Assembly: GCA_018830645.1 (NCBI GenBank)
Contig: JAHJSA010000050.1
Span: forward strand, 1-64,000
Source: Actinomycetota bacterium
Lineage (GTDB): Bacteria; Actinomycetota; Thermoleophilia; RBG-16-64-13
Direction: 5' to 3'
Length of the DNA stretch: 64,000 nt
Under the pieces are notes generated by a model that was not told the origin of the DNA, did not search any database, and saw only the letters and a list, made by a program, of their open reading frames with translations. The stretch's first letter is position 1, and each line of letters starts with the position of its first letter. Shown here in pieces: positions 43,172 to 52,723 of this stretch. Made by a program: the position numbers and the translations under genes.

Positions 43172-45466
43172 GTGTCGGGCCGGCCGAGCGCCAAGAAGGT
43201 GACGCGGGCGGCAGGCACGCTCCCCGTCGTCGTTCAAGTCGTACCCGTTCTCAAGGTGCGGTCCCTAGGACGGGAGAGCTTCGACTACCTCGTCGCCGAC
43301 GAACACACGGCACGCGTGGACGTCGGAACACTCGTGCGCATACCGTTCGGACGGCGCAGCGTCAACGGGGTGGTCGTGGCCATCGGGGGCAGCGGCGAGG
43401 TACCGGTCTCTAAACTGCGCGCCGCGGTCCCGGGAGATCGCCGGCTGAGTGGGTCGTCCCTGGCCCTGGCCCGTGCCATGTCGGAACACTATCTGGCGCC
43501 TCTGGGCGCCTGTCTGCAGGCGGTCATCCCGGCGCATCACCTAGCGCTGCGGGATCTTCGGCCTCCACCCACTGTCGCCTGGGTCACTCAGTGCCCTGGA
43601 ACCTCGGCCGCCGACCCGCCGGCGCCTCCAGAGTCCGCCGACTCGCCAGGCGCCGCTGACGTCCCGGCCCTCACAGCCCTCCAGCGCGCGACACTGGATC
43701 ACGTGCCACCCGGCGGGATGCCTGTTACGAAGCTGTGCGAACTCGCGGGGGTGAGCCGTAGCGTGATCGATGCCCTCGTTGCTCGCGGTCGCCTCCGGAA
43801 GGACTCGCGCCCGTCTGCCGTGGATATCGATGGCGCCGCACCGGAGAACCCTGGAGTCGAGTGTGCCGACGACCCGGCGTTCGAGCTTTCCGAGGAGCAA
43901 GAGGCGGCCCTGAAGGCCTTGAGGGAGGCACTCGGAGCCGGCCGCCGAACCGAGCGTCTGCTTTGGGGGGTCACCGGCAGCGGGAAGACCGAGGTGTATC
44001 TGCGCCTCCTGGATGATGTCTTGGCCGAAGGGGGCGGTGCGATCGTCCTCGTGCCCGAGATCGCCCTCACCGTGCGGCTCGCCGGCCGTCTGCGCACGCG
44101 GTTCGGAGATCGAGTTGCCGTGTTGCACAGCGGGCTATCGCCCGGACGACGTGCGCGGGAGTACGAGCGCGCTGCGCGCGGCGAAGCGAGGGTGGTCGTG
44201 GGCGCGCGTTCGGCGGTGTTCACTCCCGTGCCTCGACTCCGTCTCGTCGTGATCGACGAAGCACATGACTCCTCGTACAAGCAGGACGACGAGCCCCGCT
44301 ACGATGCGCGCTGGGTGGCACGGCGTCTGGTCGAGCAATGCGACGGGCTTCTGGTTGACGGGACCGCCACGCCGGGGTGCGAGATACTCCACCGCGCCGG
44401 TGCCCCTCTCGAGCTCACGCAGCGCCCCGCGGGAGTCGTGCTGCCCGAGGTGGAAGTGATCGACATGCGTAGGCAAAGCGGCAGCTCTGTTCTGGCGCCA
44501 CTGGCGGCGGCTGCCCTGCGCGAGACTCTCATGGCCGACCAGCAGGCCGTTGTACTCCTGAACCGCCGTGGATACGCGTCCTACCTTCTGTGCGAGGAGT
44601 GTGGTCACGTCGTGATGTGCCCGCACTGCGAGGTGTCGCTCACCTACCACAGGTCGAGCAGAGCGCTTATGTGCCATTCGTGCGGCTCACGCACTCCGGT
44701 TCCAGGCATCTGTCCGGCCTGCGACTCGGCGGCCCTGAGAAGGGGAGCTCCCGGCACTGAACGTGTCGTCGACGAGTTGATGCGTGTGACTCCACGCGAG
44801 AACCTGTTCCGACTTGACTCCGACGTGGTCACCAGCGGCACCAGAGTCTCCCAGATACTCGAGCAGTTCGCCTCAACGACTCCCGCCGTGCTCGTGGGCA
44901 CCCAGATGGTAGCCAAGGGCCACGACTTCCCCCTCGTGACCCTCGTCGTGGTGGTGGACGCGGACACCGGGCTGTACCTGCCGGACTTCCGCGCCGGGGA
45001 ACGCACCTATCAGCTTCTCACCCAAGTGGCGGGGCGGGCGGGACGGGCCGAGCTGCCCGGAAGGGTGCTGGTGCAGACCTGGAATCCCGATGTGCCCTGT
45101 ATTAGAATGTCTGTCGCCCGGGACCGGTATCGGTTCTACCAGGAGGAACTGGTCGCCCGCGAGGGGTTGGGATACCCGCCGTACCGCGACCTCATACGTC
45201 TCGTGGTGAGCGGCTCGGTGGAAGGCAAGGTCGAGGCGGGCGGCGAGTACCTCGCCGAGAAGCTCCGCTCGAAGCTGGAAGATGTTCGAGGCCCCGCCCG
45301 GGTGCCCCGTGTCCGAGGTAGGGAGAGGCGACAGATCGTCGTCGCCGACCAGCGCTCGGAGAGGGCCCATCGTGTCGTGGCTCGAGCTCTGGAGAGGTAC
45401 CGCGGCCCGTACGTCCGCCGCGGACTCGATATCCTTGTAGACGTGGACCCGCTGTGGTTCACCTGA
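43172..45466 (+). CDS. priA: Primosomal protein N' (PriA helicase)
   Basis: Restarts collapsed replication forks. The 764-residue protein has an N-terminal 3'-end-binding domain, a winged-helix region, Walker A GVTGSGKT (266-273), DEAH, and the PriA zinc module of four CxxC motifs (CEECG, CPHCE, CHSCG, CPACD) within the helicase core, then the VLVGTQMVAKGHDFP motif. GTG 43172 lies five bases after metK. The metK-priA-def-fmt order is common in actinobacteria. Confidence 0.95.
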   Translation: MSGRPSAKKVTRAAGTLPVVVQVVPVLKVRSLGRESFDYLVADEHTARVDVGTLVRIPFGRRSVNGVVVAIGGSGEVPVSKLRAAVPGDRRLSGSSLALARAMSEHYLAPLGACLQAVIPAHHLALRDLRPPPTVAWVTQCPGTSAADPPAPPESADSPGAADVPALTALQRATLDHVPPGGMPVTKLCELAGVSRSVIDALVARGRLRKDSRPSAVDIDGAAPENPGVECADDPAFELSEEQEAALKALREALGAGRRTERLLWGVTGSGKTEVYLRLLDDVLAEGGGAIVLVPEIALTVRLAGRLRTRFGDRVAVLHSGLSPGRRAREYERAARGEARVVVGARSAVFTPVPRLRLVVIDEAHDSSYKQDDEPRYDARWVARRLVEQCDGLLVDGTATPGCEILHRAGAPLELTQRPAGVVLPEVEVIDMRRQSGSSVLAPLAAAALRETLMADQQAVVLLNRRGYASYLLCEECGHVVMCPHCEVSLTYHRSSRALMCHSCGSRTPVPGICPACDSAALRRGAPGTERVVDELMRVTPRENLFRLDSDVVTSGTRVSQILEQFASTTPAVLVGTQMVAKGHDFPLVTLVVVVDADTGLYLPDFRAGERTYQLLTQVAGRAGRAELPGRVLVQTWNPDVPCIRMSVARDRYRFYQEELVAREGLGYPPYRDLIRLVVSGSVEGKVEAGGEYLAEKLRSKLEDVRGPARVPRVRGRERRQIVVADQRSERAHRVVARALERYRGPYVRRGLDILVDVDPLWFT

Positions 45467-45479
45467 CTTGGTAGGTACG

Positions 45480-45992
45480 ATGGCGGCGAACTACGCACCT
45501 GATCAGCGCGTGAGGATCTTCGGGGACCCCGTCCTCAAGCAAGGAGCTCCGGAGTTCATCGGACCCACCGAGGATCTCACTTCTCTGGTGGAGAAGATGT
45601 TCCAGGTGATGGACCGCGAAGAAGGTATCGGCCTGGCCGCGCCCCAGATCGGCGTACAGAAGAGGATCATGGTCTGGCGGGATCCCGACTCCGAAGATCG
45701 CCACGTGCTCATCAATCCTCGCATCGTCGAACGCTCCAAGAGCACCGTGACGGCTGAGGAGGGGTGCCTTTCCGTACCCGGCCACCTGATGGAGGTCACA
45801 AGGGCGGAGCGTGTGGTGGTGGAGGGGGTCGGCATGGACGGACGCGCAGTCGCGGTCGAGGCCGTGGGGCTCCTGGCGCGGATCATGCAGCACGAGATCG
45901 ACCACCTCGAAGGCCATCTGATCCTCGACCGAACGTCTCCGGATGAGCGTCGCCGGGTGCTCAAGGACATCCGCCAGACTCTCGACCCGTGA
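45480..45992 (+). CDS. def: Peptide deformylase
   Basis: Removes the formyl group from nascent proteins. The 170-residue protein has the three motifs: GIGLAAPQIG, EEGCLSVPG (metal Cys) and QHEIDHLEG (metal His pair). ATG 45480 is used; a TTG four codons upstream is less likely. It overlaps fmt by GTGA, pairing the enzymes that remove and add the formyl group. Confidence 0.96.
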   Translation: MAANYAPDQRVRIFGDPVLKQGAPEFIGPTEDLTSLVEKMFQVMDREEGIGLAAPQIGVQKRIMVWRDPDSEDRHVLINPRIVERSKSTVTAEEGCLSVPGHLMEVTRAERVVVEGVGMDGRAVAVEAVGLLARIMQHEIDHLEGHLILDRTSPDERRRVLKDIRQTLDP

Positions 45993-47023
45993 GGTACGCG
46001 TTCGCCGGCACTCCGGACTTCGGAGCTCTGGTACTGGAGGGTCTCTTGGCTTGGGCGAGCCCGGTGCTCGTCGTCTCTCAACCGGCCCGGCCCTTCGGGC
46101 GGGGCCGGAAGCCCACCTCGTCCGCAGTCGCCGCTCTGGCACGCGCGAACCACCTGCCGCTCCTCGAGACGGCGGACATCAACCTTCCCGAGTCGGTCGA
46201 AGCGATTCTCGATTCGCGGGCCGATGCTCTGGTGGTGGTGGCGTTCGGCCAGATTCTGAGACCACACCTTCTCGCCACCCTCGAGTGCATCAATGTCCAC
46301 GCCTCGCTCCTTCCCTCATACCGCGGCGCCGCCCCCATCCAGCGAGCCCTCATGGATGGCGCCGACCAGACCGGGGTCTGCATCATCAAGATGACGGATG
46401 GCCTGGATGAGGGCCCGGTCGGCGCGACAACGGCGCTGTCCCTGGGACTGTGGGACGATGCGGGCACGGTGGGGAGAGCGCTGGCCCTGAGGGGGGCGCA
46501 GGCGACGGCGCACGTGCTCGACGCGATATCCCGCGGTGACCAGACCTGGGTCGAGCAGCAGGGGCCCTCGAGCTATGCCGCGAAGCTCACGGCCGGCGAC
46601 CGGGAACTCGATGTGACCGCACCCGCACGAGTCGTACATGATCGAGTCCGGGCGCTCCACCCCGGCCCGGGAGCCGTACTCCGATCGGGCGACCTCGAAC
46701 TGAAGATCTGGCGCACGTGGCCGCGGGACGCTTCCGAAGACGTGACCGTGTGCGACCGGCCGGGAGCCATCGGGGAATCGGGTGGTCGCCTGTTCGTCGG
46801 TTGCGGCCTGGGCTGTCTGGAGATACTGGAACTCCAGGCGAGTGGGAAGAACAGGGTGGCGGCGGCGGAGTTCTTGCGCGGCTACGGCTCCCGGCTCCGC
46901 GACATCGTGTGGGACCGCGGCGTCGTGTGGGACCGCGGCGTCGTGGCGGAAGGCGACATCGAGTCGGATCGCGCCGGCGGGCTCGGCGAAGGGCGAGGAG
47001 GCGGACACAATGGCGATACCTGA
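45989..47023 (+). CDS. fmt: Methionyl-tRNA formyltransferase
   Basis: Formylates initiator Met-tRNA. The 344-residue protein has the substrate motif NVHASLLPSYRGAAPIQRALM (shortened here from a longer match) and the C-terminal tRNA-binding domain ending near GYGSRLRD. The last 35 residues are odd: an 18-bp duplication at 46905-46940 gives WDRGVVWDRGVV, followed by a charged Gly-rich tail whose end overlaps rpe by 14 bp. The tail is probably tolerated, because it lies after the domain. Confidence 0.94.
   Translation: MRYAFAGTPDFGALVLEGLLAWASPVLVVSQPARPFGRGRKPTSSAVAALARANHLPLLETADINLPESVEAILDSRADALVVVAFGQILRPHLLATLECINVHASLLPSYRGAAPIQRALMDGADQTGVCIIKMTDGLDEGPVGATTALSLGLWDDAGTVGRALALRGAQATAHVLDAISRGDQTWVEQQGPSSYAAKLTAGDRELDVTAPARVVHDRVRALHPGPGAVLRSGDLELKIWRTWPRDASEDVTVCDRPGAIGESGGRLFVGCGLGCLEILELQASGKNRVAAAEFLRGYGSRLRDIVWDRGVVWDRGVVAEGDIESDRAGGLGEGRGGGHNGDT
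46905..46940 (+). repeat. Exact 18-bp tandem duplication inside fmt
   Basis: TCGTGTGGGACCGCGGCG occurs twice in succession (46905-46922 and 46923-46940), in frame, and adds six residues to the Fmt C-terminus. Confidence 0.9.
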
Positions 47024-47714
47024 GTCCCTGCTGCGCACCAGATCTCTGGCGCCGTCGATCCTATCGGCCGACTTCTCGGCGCTCGGTCATCACGTGCAGG
47101 GTGTACTCGATGCCGGGGTGCGGCTCGTGCACTTCGATGTGATGGACGGCCATTTCGTTCCGAACCTCACCATCGGTCCAGCCGTGGTGGCGTCTTTGGC
47201 TCCGTTGGTGCACCGGTCGGGCGCGTACGTCGATGCGCACCTGATGGTGGAACAGCCGGACTTGTTCCTCGAACCCTTCGTCGCGGCCGGGGCGGATGCC
47301 CTGAGCGTTCACGTGGAGACAGGGCCCAACCTCCATCGCACCCTTGCCCGCATCAGAGAGCTCGGAGCCTCGCCCGGAGTGGTGGTCAACCCGGCCACAC
47401 CACTGGTTGCCATAGAGGAAGCCATGCTGTTCGTGGACTACGTGCTGCTGATGAGCGTCAACCCAGGGTTCGGTGGCCAGGAGTTCATAGCGGAGACGGT
47501 CGACAAGGTGAGACGCCTCAGGGAGATGCTGCCTCCGCGGGTGGCTATCGAGGTCGATGGTGGAGTGGGGCGCGAGAACGCCCGACGTCTGGCGGAAGCG
47601 GGAGCCGATTGGCTGGTGGCCGGATCGGCCGTCTTCGGCGAGGGAGACCCCGGCGTGGCTGCCGGAGTCCTGCAGGAGATCATCTCGTCTAGCGCCGCAC
47701 CTGAGCGCCGCTAG
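47010..47714 (+). CDS. rpe: Ribulose-phosphate 3-epimerase
   Basis: A pentose-phosphate-pathway TIM barrel of 234 residues. Landmarks: APSILSADFSALG, LVHFDVMDGHFVPNLTIGP, MSVNPGFGGQEF and EVDGGVGRENA, with the metal-binding His and Asp residues in place. ATG 47010 has GCGAGGAGG upstream and overlaps the fmt end. It supplies the ribulose 5-phosphate used by RibBA encoded just downstream. Confidence 0.96.
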   Translation: MAIPESLLRTRSLAPSILSADFSALGHHVQGVLDAGVRLVHFDVMDGHFVPNLTIGPAVVASLAPLVHRSGAYVDAHLMVEQPDLFLEPFVAAGADALSVHVETGPNLHRTLARIRELGASPGVVVNPATPLVAIEEAMLFVDYVLLMSVNPGFGGQEFIAETVDKVRRLREMLPPRVAIEVDGGVGRENARRLAEAGADWLVAGSAVFGEGDPGVAAGVLQEIISSSAAPERR

Positions 47715-47801
47715 ACGACCGACCCCGGTTGGGCATGCGCCGCCCCGACGCGCCCGGGTCTGCTCGTTGCCTCACGCACGAGTGTACTCTAGCTCGGTCT
47801 G

Positions 47802-47831
47802 TTGCCCGCCGCGGCGGCGCTGTGGTACATT
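47802..47831 (+). promoter_or_regulatory. Promoter of the riboflavin operon
   Basis: TTGCCC (47802-47807), 18-bp spacer, TACATT (47826-47831). It would start transcription near 47838, about 25 nt before the FMN aptamer. Confidence 0.6.
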
Positions 47832-47865
47832 CCCCGATGTCTGCGTGAGCAGATCAAAGAAACGG

Positions 47866-47976
47866 TCTTCAGGGACGGGTGAGATTCCCTACCGGCGGTG
47901 ACAGCCCGCGAGCCCCACGGGGCCGACCAGGTGCGATTCCTGGGCCGACAGTGAAAGTCTGGATGGAAGAAGGCCG
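47866..47976 (+). promoter_or_regulatory. FMN riboswitch (RFN element)
   Basis: The RFN consensus is followed throughout: TCTTCAGGGACGGGTGAGA, TTCCCTACCGGCGGTGACAG, CCCGCGAGCCCC, GACCAGGTGCGATTCCTGG, GCCGACAGTGAAAGTCTGG, ATGGAAGAAGG. It binds flavin mononucleotide and, in front of rib genes, lowers their expression. A terminator directly follows. Confidence 0.97.
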
Positions 47977-48005
47977 GCGCGCTTGGGTGCGCCACCCACC
48001 CCTGA

Positions 48006-48032
48006 GGCCCCGTGCGCGTGGGGTTCTTTTTT
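48006..48032 (+). terminator. FMN riboswitch terminator running into the ribD start
   Basis: GGCCCC and GGGGTT enclose an eight-base loop, followed by CTTTTTT (48026-48032). The last T residues belong to the TTG proposed as the ribD start codon at 48031, and the GGGG arm (48020-48023) is at Shine-Dalgarno distance from it. Confidence 0.75.
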
Positions 48033-49167
48033 GACTCTGAACAAGAGCGACAGGCATTTTCTCGAACGCGCGATGGCGCTGGCCGAGCGCGGCCGCGGCC
48101 TCACTTCTCCGAACCCGCTCGTGGGTGCTGTCGTCGTACGGGAGGGGCGCGTGGTGGGCGAAGGCTTCCATGCCGCGGCGGGACAGGACCACGCCGAGAT
48201 CGTCGCCATGAAGGACGCGGCGGGCGGCCTGACCCACGGCGCTTTGACCGGGGCCACCGTATACGTGACGTTGGAGCCGTGCTCTCATCACGGGCGCACT
48301 CCACCCTGTGCCGAAGCCCTGATCGACGCGGGTGTCGCTCGGGTCGTGGTCGCGGCCGACGATCCGTCTGCCTGGGTCCACGGCCAAGGATTGGCGCGCT
48401 TGCGGGACGCGGGGCTCACCGTGGATGTGGCCACCGGAGATCTGAACTATCGGGCGCGCCGCCAGAACGACCCGTTCCGAAAGCACGTCACCGAGGGATT
48501 GCCTTTCGTAACGTATAAGTACGCCATGACCCTCGACGGACGGGTCGCCACGGAGAGCGGGGATTCTCGGTGGATCTCCGGCGAGGACAGCCGGCGCCGC
48601 GTACACGAGTTGAGGGCGGAGTCGGACGCCGTGGTCGTGGGAGCGGGCACCTTGCGCAGAGATGACCCCCAACTGACGGCCCGCGAAGTCGCGGTACACT
48701 CTCAACCCCTGCGGGTGATCATCGACTCGAATCTCGGGATTGTGCAGGGTTCCGCATTGCTTCGTACCGCATCCGAGGGCCCGGTACTGCTCCTGTGTGC
48801 CGAAGGAGTCGAAGCCTCCCGACGATCCGAAGTGACGGCCTGGGGGGCCGAGGTCGTCGCGGTACCATCCGGAGCCGACGGTAGACCCGTACCGCACGAG
48901 GTCGCGCGACTGCTTGCCGCGCGGGACGTGCAGAGCGTATTCATGGAAGGCGGCCCTCGCCTCGCGGCCGCCTGGTGGGACGCGGGTCTCGTCGACAAGG
49001 TCGTGGCCTTTGTGGCTCCCGTTCTCGCCGGCGGCGTCGCCGCTCCAGGACCTCTGCCTTCGGTGGGATACCCGCACATGGACGCGGCCCTCCGGCTTCG
49101 GGATGTGGAGATGCTTCCCAGCGGAGTAGATGTGTGCGTCACCGGGTACGTCAGGGAGCCGTACTGA
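48031..49167 (+). CDS. ribD: Bifunctional riboflavin biosynthesis deaminase/reductase RibD
   Basis: The second and third steps of riboflavin synthesis. The 378 residues comprise an N-terminal zinc deaminase (HAEIVAMKDA; LEPCSHHGRTPPC) and a C-terminal reductase (TYKYAMTLDGRVATESGDSRW; MEGGPRLAAAWW). The family needs about 14 residues before MALAERGRG, so TTG 48031 is preferred over ATG 48073; in-frame sequence further up lies in the riboswitch terminator. Overlaps ribE by one base. Confidence 0.93.
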   Translation: MTLNKSDRHFLERAMALAERGRGLTSPNPLVGAVVVREGRVVGEGFHAAAGQDHAEIVAMKDAAGGLTHGALTGATVYVTLEPCSHHGRTPPCAEALIDAGVARVVVAADDPSAWVHGQGLARLRDAGLTVDVATGDLNYRARRQNDPFRKHVTEGLPFVTYKYAMTLDGRVATESGDSRWISGEDSRRRVHELRAESDAVVVGAGTLRRDDPQLTAREVAVHSQPLRVIIDSNLGIVQGSALLRTASEGPVLLLCAEGVEASRRSEVTAWGAEVVAVPSGADGRPVPHEVARLLAARDVQSVFMEGGPRLAAAWWDAGLVDKVVAFVAPVLAGGVAAPGPLPSVGYPHMDAALRLRDVEMLPSGVDVCVTGYVREPY

Positions 49168-49826
49168 TGTTCACCGGTCTGATCGAGGAAGTGGGGAGCG
49201 TGCTCCGAGTCGAGAAGCGCGCCCAAGGCGCTCACCTCTACATCGGGGCGCAGAAGGTCACGCAGGGCACGCGATTGGGCGATTCCATCGCAGTCGACGG
49301 CGCGTGCCTGACCGTGGTGCACGCCGCCGCGAGCCAGTTCGCAGTCGATTGCATGGCCGAAACGCTGGCCACCACGACGCTTGGTGAGCTACGGCCCGGT
49401 GCCGCGGTCAACCTCGAACGTGCGATGGCTCTTGGCGACCGGCTCGGCGGGCATCTCGTCCTCGGCCACGTGGATGGTGTGGGGGAGGTCGTCTCGGTGC
49501 GCGAGCAGGGCATCGCGCGACACCTGCGGGTGGCATTCCCCGTGGAACTGGGAGCGTATCTGGCTCCCAAGGGCTCAGTCGCCATCCACGGTATCTCACT
49601 CACCGTCATCGAGGTGGAAGGGTCTGAGTTCGGCGTGGGAGTGATCCCGCACACGCTGAAAGAGACCACCTTGCGGGATGTGCGGGTGGGCCGCCGGGTC
49701 AATCTTGAAGCCGACGTCCTGGCGAGGTATGTGCGGCAGGCTCTGCTCGGAGGCGGCCGGCACAGGAGCGCCCACCCCGGAGGTATGAGCTTCGAAGCGC
49801 TCAGGGAGGCGGGCCTCCTTGACTGA
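49167..49826 (+). CDS. ribE: Riboflavin synthase, alpha chain
   Basis: The last step, joining two lumazines. The 219 residues form two lumazine-binding barrels: the N-terminal one starts MFTGLIEEVGSVLRV, and the second starts near GHVDGVGEV. IPHTLKETTL is also typical. ATG overlaps the ribD stop (TGATG). The signature identifies the trimeric RibE (ribC in some species). Confidence 0.95.
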   Translation: MFTGLIEEVGSVLRVEKRAQGAHLYIGAQKVTQGTRLGDSIAVDGACLTVVHAAASQFAVDCMAETLATTTLGELRPGAAVNLERAMALGDRLGGHLVLGHVDGVGEVVSVREQGIARHLRVAFPVELGAYLAPKGSVAIHGISLTVIEVEGSEFGVGVIPHTLKETTLRDVRVGRRVNLEADVLARYVRQALLGGGRHRSAHPGGMSFEALREAGLLD

Positions 49827-49874
49827 TACGAACCTGCGGGCGGAGATCCCGCTCGCTATGGAAGGAGAACCGAC

Positions 49875-51126
49875 ATGACGGATGGAACCCCGTTCGCCAC
49901 AGTCGAGGAGGCGCTCGACGAGATCAAGGCGGGTCGCATGGTGGTGGTGGTGGACGACGAGGATCGCGAGAACGAGGGTGACCTCACGATGGCCGCTCAG
50001 TTCGTGACGCCCGACGCGATCAACTTCATGGCCACCTACGGCCGTGGCCTGATCTGCCTCGCCCTGACCCCGCAGAGAGCGGACAAGCTGAATCTGCACC
50101 CCATGACCCGGCAGAATCAATCCCGCTTCGAGACCGCGTTCACCGTCTCTATCGAGGCAAGAGAGGGCGTCACCACGGGCATCTCGGCCGCCGATCGTGC
50201 GCGTACCGTGCAGGTGGCCATCGATCCCCGCAGCGGGCCCGAAGACTTGGTGCAACCCGGACACGTCTTCCCACTGCGCGCCCGCGCGGGCGGGGTGCTC
50301 GAGCGCTCGGGCCAGACCGAGGCCGCGGTCGACCTCTCGCGCATGGCGGGCCTCAACCCAGCCGGCGTCATCTGCGAGATCATGAACGACGACGGCACGA
50401 TGGCCCGGGTGCCCGATCTGATCCCCTATTGCGAACGTCACGGTATCAAGCTGGTCACCGTAGCCGATCTCATCGAATACCGTCGGCGCACCGAACAACT
50501 CGTGGTTCGTGGAGCGGTCGCCCAGCTGCCCACGCGGTGGGGCACCTTCACAGCCTACGGTTACGAAAGCCTTCTCGACAAGGAGCAGCACCTGGCGGTC
50601 GTGAAGGGGGATGTCGCGGGCAAAGAGAACGTCTTGGTGCGCGTGCACTCCGAGTGTCTCACCGGCGATGTGCTCGGCTCTCTGCGCTGCGATTGCGGCG
50701 AGCAACTCGCGGCCGCGATGGAGGCCATCGAGCGCGAGGGGTCGGGCGTACTCGTCTACATGGCCCAGGAAGGCCGTGGCATCGGCCTTCTGAACAAGCT
50801 TCGTGCGTACCGGTTGCAGGAACAAGGGCGCGACACGGTGGAGGCGAACGTAGAACTCGGGTTCGCGGCCGACCTACGCGATTACGGCATCGGCGCCCAG
50901 ATACTCGTCGACCTTGGTTTGACGACGATCCGTCTCATGACCAACAACCCACGTAAGCTCGTGGGTCTTGACGGGTACGGGCTCACGGTCGTGGGGAGAG
51001 TGCCGCTCGAGATACCTCCGCGCGACGAGAACCTCGCGTATCTGCAGGCCAAGGCCGACAAGATGGGCCACATACTGCATCACCAGGGACTACGGCTCGA
51101 AGATATCCACGTGGAGGGAGAGACAG

Positions 51127-51134
<8 letters not shown>
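49875..51134 (+). CDS. ribBA: Bifunctional 3,4-DHBP synthase / GTP cyclohydrolase II (RibBA)
   Basis: A 419-residue fusion of the two entry enzymes of riboflavin synthesis. The N-terminal half has [11 protein letters not shown] (acidic metal loop) and [17 protein letters not shown]; the C-terminal half has [20 protein letters not shown] with the zinc Cys triad and [20 protein letters not shown] 49875 has GGAAGGAGAA upstream. It overlaps ribH by eight bases. Confidence 0.96.
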
Positions 51135-51624
<490 letters not shown>

Positions 51625-51677
51625 GGGAGGCTCCAGAGGACCCCGTACTCGGGAAGGCCCGGGAGAGAGCAAGAGAA

Positions 51678-51708
51678 GCGGCCGGGGGACGAAGACCCCG
51701 CCGGCCGC
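51678..51708. terminator. Hairpin between convergent ribH and rpmB
   Basis: GCGGCCGG-GGG (51678-51688) pairs with CCCC-G-CCGGCCGC (51696-51708) with one bulge. No T-run on the plus strand. It can serve either convergent gene. Confidence 0.5.
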
Positions 51709-51715
51709 CGTCAGC

Positions 51716-51759
51716 GACTCAGCGACTCACGACTCAGTGACTCACGACTCAGCGACTCA
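51716..51759. repeat. Six copies of GACTCA in 44 bp
   Basis: GACTCA occurs at 51716, 51724, 51731, 51739, 51746 and 51754, with spacing alternating 8, 7, 8, 7, 8 bases. It lies between the riboflavin operon and rpmB, in no gene. It looks like slippage of a 15-bp unit. Confidence 0.85.
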
Positions 51760-51764
51760 GAGAA

Positions 51765-51956
51765 TCAGAGGACCTTCTGCACCTTGTGGGCCTTCAGACA
51801 CTTCGTGCATACGTACGCCCGGGTCGGCTTGCCTTTGAGTAAGACATGCACCCGCTGCACGTTCACATTCCAGCGGCGCTTCGTCGCCCGCATGGAATGG
51901 CTCCGGTTGTTACCGAAACCTGGGGTCTTGCCGCACACTGCACAGATCCTCGACAT
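51765..51956 (-). CDS. rpmB: Ribosomal protein L28 (zinc-binding type)
   Basis: A 63-residue L28 with [20 protein letters not shown] and a second CxxC (YVCTKCLKA), the zinc-binding form. ATG at 51956 is set by the SD-like GTGAGGA; open sequence further upstream is not part of the family. Its stop is six bases from the GACTCA repeat. Its own promoter should lie in 51957-52118, where I see no strong match. Confidence 0.95.
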   Translation of the reverse strand: MSRICAVCGKTPGFGNNRSHSMRATKRRWNVNVQRVHVLLKGKPTRAYVCTKCLKAHKVQKVL

Positions 51957-52118
51957 CGTATCCTCACCCTTCTCCGGGGTAGCGCGCTCTCTGGGACGGC
52001 ATAGTATCCCCGGCGAAGCCCCCGTTGACAACCCCGCCGTCATTCGATGACCTTCGGGGCATTCTCCTGCCGTGATATACAATGAGCACACCACATCGAA
52101 CGATCAACGAGGGAGGGT

Positions 52119-52334
52119 ATGGCGACCTTCACCAAAGACATGGCGATACTGGATGCACTCCAGGCGGATCCGCGGGCGAGGGACGTCTTCACCGCCCACG
52201 GCCTTGCCTGCATAGGTTGCATGGGTGCGATGATGGAGTCGATCGAGGACGGTGCGCGCATGCACGGCCTCGACCCGCAATCGATCCTGCGTGATCTGAA
52301 CGCCTTGGTGCCCCTTCCGGCCTCCGCGGACTAG
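52119..52334 (+). CDS. DUF1858 protein with CxxC
   Basis: A 71-residue protein that matches the DUF1858 pattern (hybrid-cluster-associated redox group): an N-terminal helix DMAILDALQADPRARDVF, HGLACIGCMGA with the two Cys, and a helical end. It may bind a cluster or carry a redox disulfide; biochemical role is unclear. GAGGGAGGG precedes ATG 52119. A TACAAT at 52078-52083 may be its -10. Confidence 0.82.
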   Translation: MATFTKDMAILDALQADPRARDVFTAHGLACIGCMGAMMESIEDGARMHGLDPQSILRDLNALVPLPASAD

Positions 52335-52345
52335 GGGACGACGCC

Positions 52346-52723
52346 ATGGATGAGCCGGACGTGGTCGCCGGAACCGAGCCCACGAAGATCCCGGGGCAGG
52401 TGGTGGTGACAGACAAGGCGATCGCCGACATCGTCGGTTGGACCGTTCTCGAATGCTACGGCGTCGTCGGGATGGCCGCGCCGAACCTCGCCCGGGGAGT
52501 CGGCTCCCTCCTCACCAGGGACAAGCTCCATCAGGGCATCCGCGTGGCTCAAGATGACGCTCGTATCCACATCGATCTCTACGTCATCGTCGAATACGGG
52601 CTGAATGTTGCTGAGGTCGCCGGGAACGTACGGTCCCAGGTGGCGTACAACGTCAAGAGGGCGACGGGCCGTCCGGTCACCGACCTCCACATCCATGTGC
52701 AGGGAGTCAGGGTTGGAAGCTGA
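52346..52723 (+). CDS. Asp23/Gls24 family protein
   Basis: A 125-residue Asp23-family protein (GQVVVTDKAIADIVGWTVLECYGVVGMA, split as landmark; DLYVIVEYGLNVAEVAGNVR). Family members associate with the envelope and respond to alkaline or other stress in Gram-positive bacteria. It is 11 bp past the DUF1858 gene and overlaps the FakA-like gene by 11 bp, the usual asp23-fakA pairing. Confidence 0.9.
   Translation: MDEPDVVAGTEPTKIPGQVVVTDKAIADIVGWTVLECYGVVGMAAPNLARGVGSLLTRDKLHQGIRVAQDDARIHIDLYVIVEYGLNVAEVAGNVRSQVAYNVKRATGRPVTDLHIHVQGVRVGS

Noticed and set aside
51716-51759. CRISPR array
   Set aside because: The repeat is six bases with one- or two-base spacers and no cas gene; it is a simple tandem repeat.
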